Assembly (NCBI RefSeq): GCF_002964765.1
Contig: NZ_PQCF01000031.1
Location: 313,549-377,548, forward strand
DNA length: 64,000 nucleotides
Reading direction: 5' to 3'
Origin: Pseudoalteromonas sp. T1lg88
GTDB taxonomy: Bacteria > Pseudomonadota > Gammaproteobacteria > Enterobacterales > Alteromonadaceae
A model generated the notes under the pieces. The model was given only the letters and a program-made list of their open reading frames with translations. It did not search any database and was not told where the DNA came from. Both the position numbers and the translations under genes were made by a program. Below, one piece after another: positions 63,055 through 64,000 of this stretch. Position 1 is the first letter of the stretch. Each line of letters opens with the position of its first letter.

Positions 63055-63441
63055 ATGAAACGTCATGGTTTACATATAGGCATAGAGCGCACCAAAGCGC
63101 GTTTTTACATTTCCATGGTGATAGTCGGCAAGTTAGATCATCACGACTATGAAGTGATCACTCCTATGTTTGATGACGCCCTAAAGGGGCTGGATGAGCG
63201 TATCGTCGATGTGTTTATCGATGCCAGCGAGCTAGAAGGATTCAGCACCCGCGCTCTGTGGGATGACTTTAAGCTCGGCATTGCCCACCGCCATCAATTT
63301 CGCCGTATCGCCTTTTATGGCCGTCACGACTGGCAGGATTATGCGGCACGCATCGCCAATTGGTTTACCAGCGGCGAGGTCAAGTACTTTGCCGATGCTG
63401 ATGCCGCCAGGGCCTGGCTCAATGAGTCCGACGGAGAATAA
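63055..63441 (+). CDS. SpoIIAA-like (STAS-type) protein
   Basis: A 128-residue protein with the SpoIIAA-like pattern: ISMVIVGKLDHHDYEVITPMF, the strand VDVFIDASELEGFS, RRIAFYGRHDWQDYAARI and a final FADADAARAWL. These proteins usually bind lipid or nucleotide-like ligands or act as partners, and no function is known here. The phospho-acceptor serine of true anti-anti-sigma factors is not evident. It is a single gene. Confidence 0.8.
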   Translation: MKRHGLHIGIERTKARFYISMVIVGKLDHHDYEVITPMFDDALKGLDERIVDVFIDASELEGFSTRALWDDFKLGIAHRHQFRRIAFYGRHDWQDYAARIANWFTSGEVKYFADADAARAWLNESDGE

Positions 63442-63466
63442 AAAACGAGCCGCAATCGCGGCTCGT
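63440..63466 (-). terminator. Intrinsic terminator of the M17 aminopeptidase gene
   Basis: On the minus strand ACGAGCCGC and GCGGCTCGT pair (9 bp, loop of four bases) and six T follow. It overlaps the 3' end of the SpoIIAA-like gene. Confidence 0.85.
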
Positions 63467-63492
63467 GATTTATATGTTGGAGTGAGAACGAG

Positions 63493-64000
63493 TTAACGCC
63501 CGTATTTGTCTGCCAGCATGGTGTATACGGCGCGAATACCGAAAGCTTCACCGCCTACCGGGCGACCGGGCAACGCACGTAGGTTCCAGGCCATCACATC
63601 AAAGTGGACCCAAGGGGTTTTGGCGTCGATAAATTCCTGCAGATACAGGGCTGCGGTAATAGCACCCGCGAAAGGGCCCGGTGCACAGTTGGTTAAATCT
63701 GCCACATCGCTTTTCATCATATTCTTGTACTGGGCGAATAATGGCATGCGCCATACAGGATCTTGGCTATGTTCACCGGCTTGAGTCAGGGCCTCGGCCA
63801 GCTTGTCATCATTACTGAAAAAGCCCGGCAGCTCGGTACCCAAGGCAATGCGCATGGCGCCGGTCAGAGTAGCGAAGTCGATGATCATCTCCGGGTTTTC
63901 CTGCTGTGCTTCATCTAAGGCATCACACAAGACTAAACGACCTTCGGCATCCGTGTTATCGATTTCCACGGTCAGACCCTTGCGTGTTTTCACCACATCG
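63493..64000 (-). CDS. M17 leucyl aminopeptidase family protein (partial, C-terminal part)
   Basis: The C-terminal 168 residues of a cytosol aminopeptidase that removes N-terminal amino acids from peptides. The signature NTDAEGRLVL carries metal-binding residues. DFATLTGAMRIALGTELPGFF and VHFDVMAWNLRALPGRPVGGEAFGIRAV are conserved. The N-terminal part lies beyond the window. The variant residues place it in the leucyl aminopeptidase family other than E. coli PepA. Confidence 0.9.
   Translation of the reverse strand, partial: DVVKTRKGLTVEIDNTDAEGRLVLCDALDEAQQENPEMIIDFATLTGAMRIALGTELPGFFSNDDKLAEALTQAGEHSQDPVWRMPLFAQYKNMMKSDVADLTNCAPGPFAGAITAALYLQEFIDAKTPWVHFDVMAWNLRALPGRPVGGEAFGIRAVYTMLADKYGR

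Noticed and set aside
1..64000. CRISPR array, tRNA, rRNA, prophage, integrase or transposase genes
   Set aside because: No regularly spaced direct repeats, no cloverleaf-like sequence and no matching proteins were found on either strand.

Overview
The window looks like chromosomal DNA of a free-living, probably marine, Gammaproteobacterium of the Alteromonadales type. This is inferred from the gene set: a FadE-type acyl-CoA dehydrogenase, pqiABC, ushA, pitrilysin-like M16 protease, homogentisate pathway, an Oar-like TonB receptor and many DUF families common in Shewanella and Alteromonas relatives. Base composition is near 50% GC, and no rRNA, tRNA, CRISPR array, phage or transposase gene was recognised.

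Layout. 1-3961 (minus) is the end of an aryl-polyene-type (APE) pigment cluster in the order apeC-D-E-F-G-H-(I). 4078-5814 holds a dapA paralogue of plant-like sequence, divergent from a DUF6058-like gene that sits behind a perfect LexA-type box. 5900-13312 has an orphan periplasmic binding protein, a Gly/Cys-rich protein, cytochrome b562, a small redox operon (DCC thioredoxin-like, SDR, flavin reductase), fadE and ybaK. 13623-18063 is a Fur-box-controlled ferric iron ABC operon whose first gene is broken by a one-base frameshift. 18253-21796 is a run of small genes I cannot assign, with a possible structured leader at 20339-20490. 22017-25148 is dnaK-dnaJ with a sigma32 promoter. 25335-29874 has a thioesterase and pqiABC.

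30000-39512 carries an M16 protease, a MAPEG protein, a cyclophilin with a C-terminal sorting-like tail, a UshA lipoprotein, a two-gene membrane pair that may be a signalling unit, and an S1/P1 nuclease. 39600-45284 has an Oar-like TonB receptor and a MarR-controlled hmgA-maiA tyrosine catabolic operon. 45452-55600 has a frameshifted phosphatase/lipid-kinase fusion, an S51-like protein, a ureohydrolase, udp, cdd and ppc. 55891-64000 has a Sel1 protein, a PP2C phosphatase, a coiled-coil protein, several DUF proteins, a FabH-like ketosynthase, a SpoIIAA-like protein and the end of an M17 aminopeptidase.

The most distinctive non-coding feature is a family of about 165-bp palindromic, transposase-less elements (four near-complete copies and one deletion derivative). 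They have near-identical ends, a central 18-bp hairpin that shows compensatory changes, and two copies whose end forms the stop codon of the adjoining gene. Other notable points are the LexA box, the two single-base frameshifts, and the membrane pair with a possible winged-helix domain at 36585-38461.
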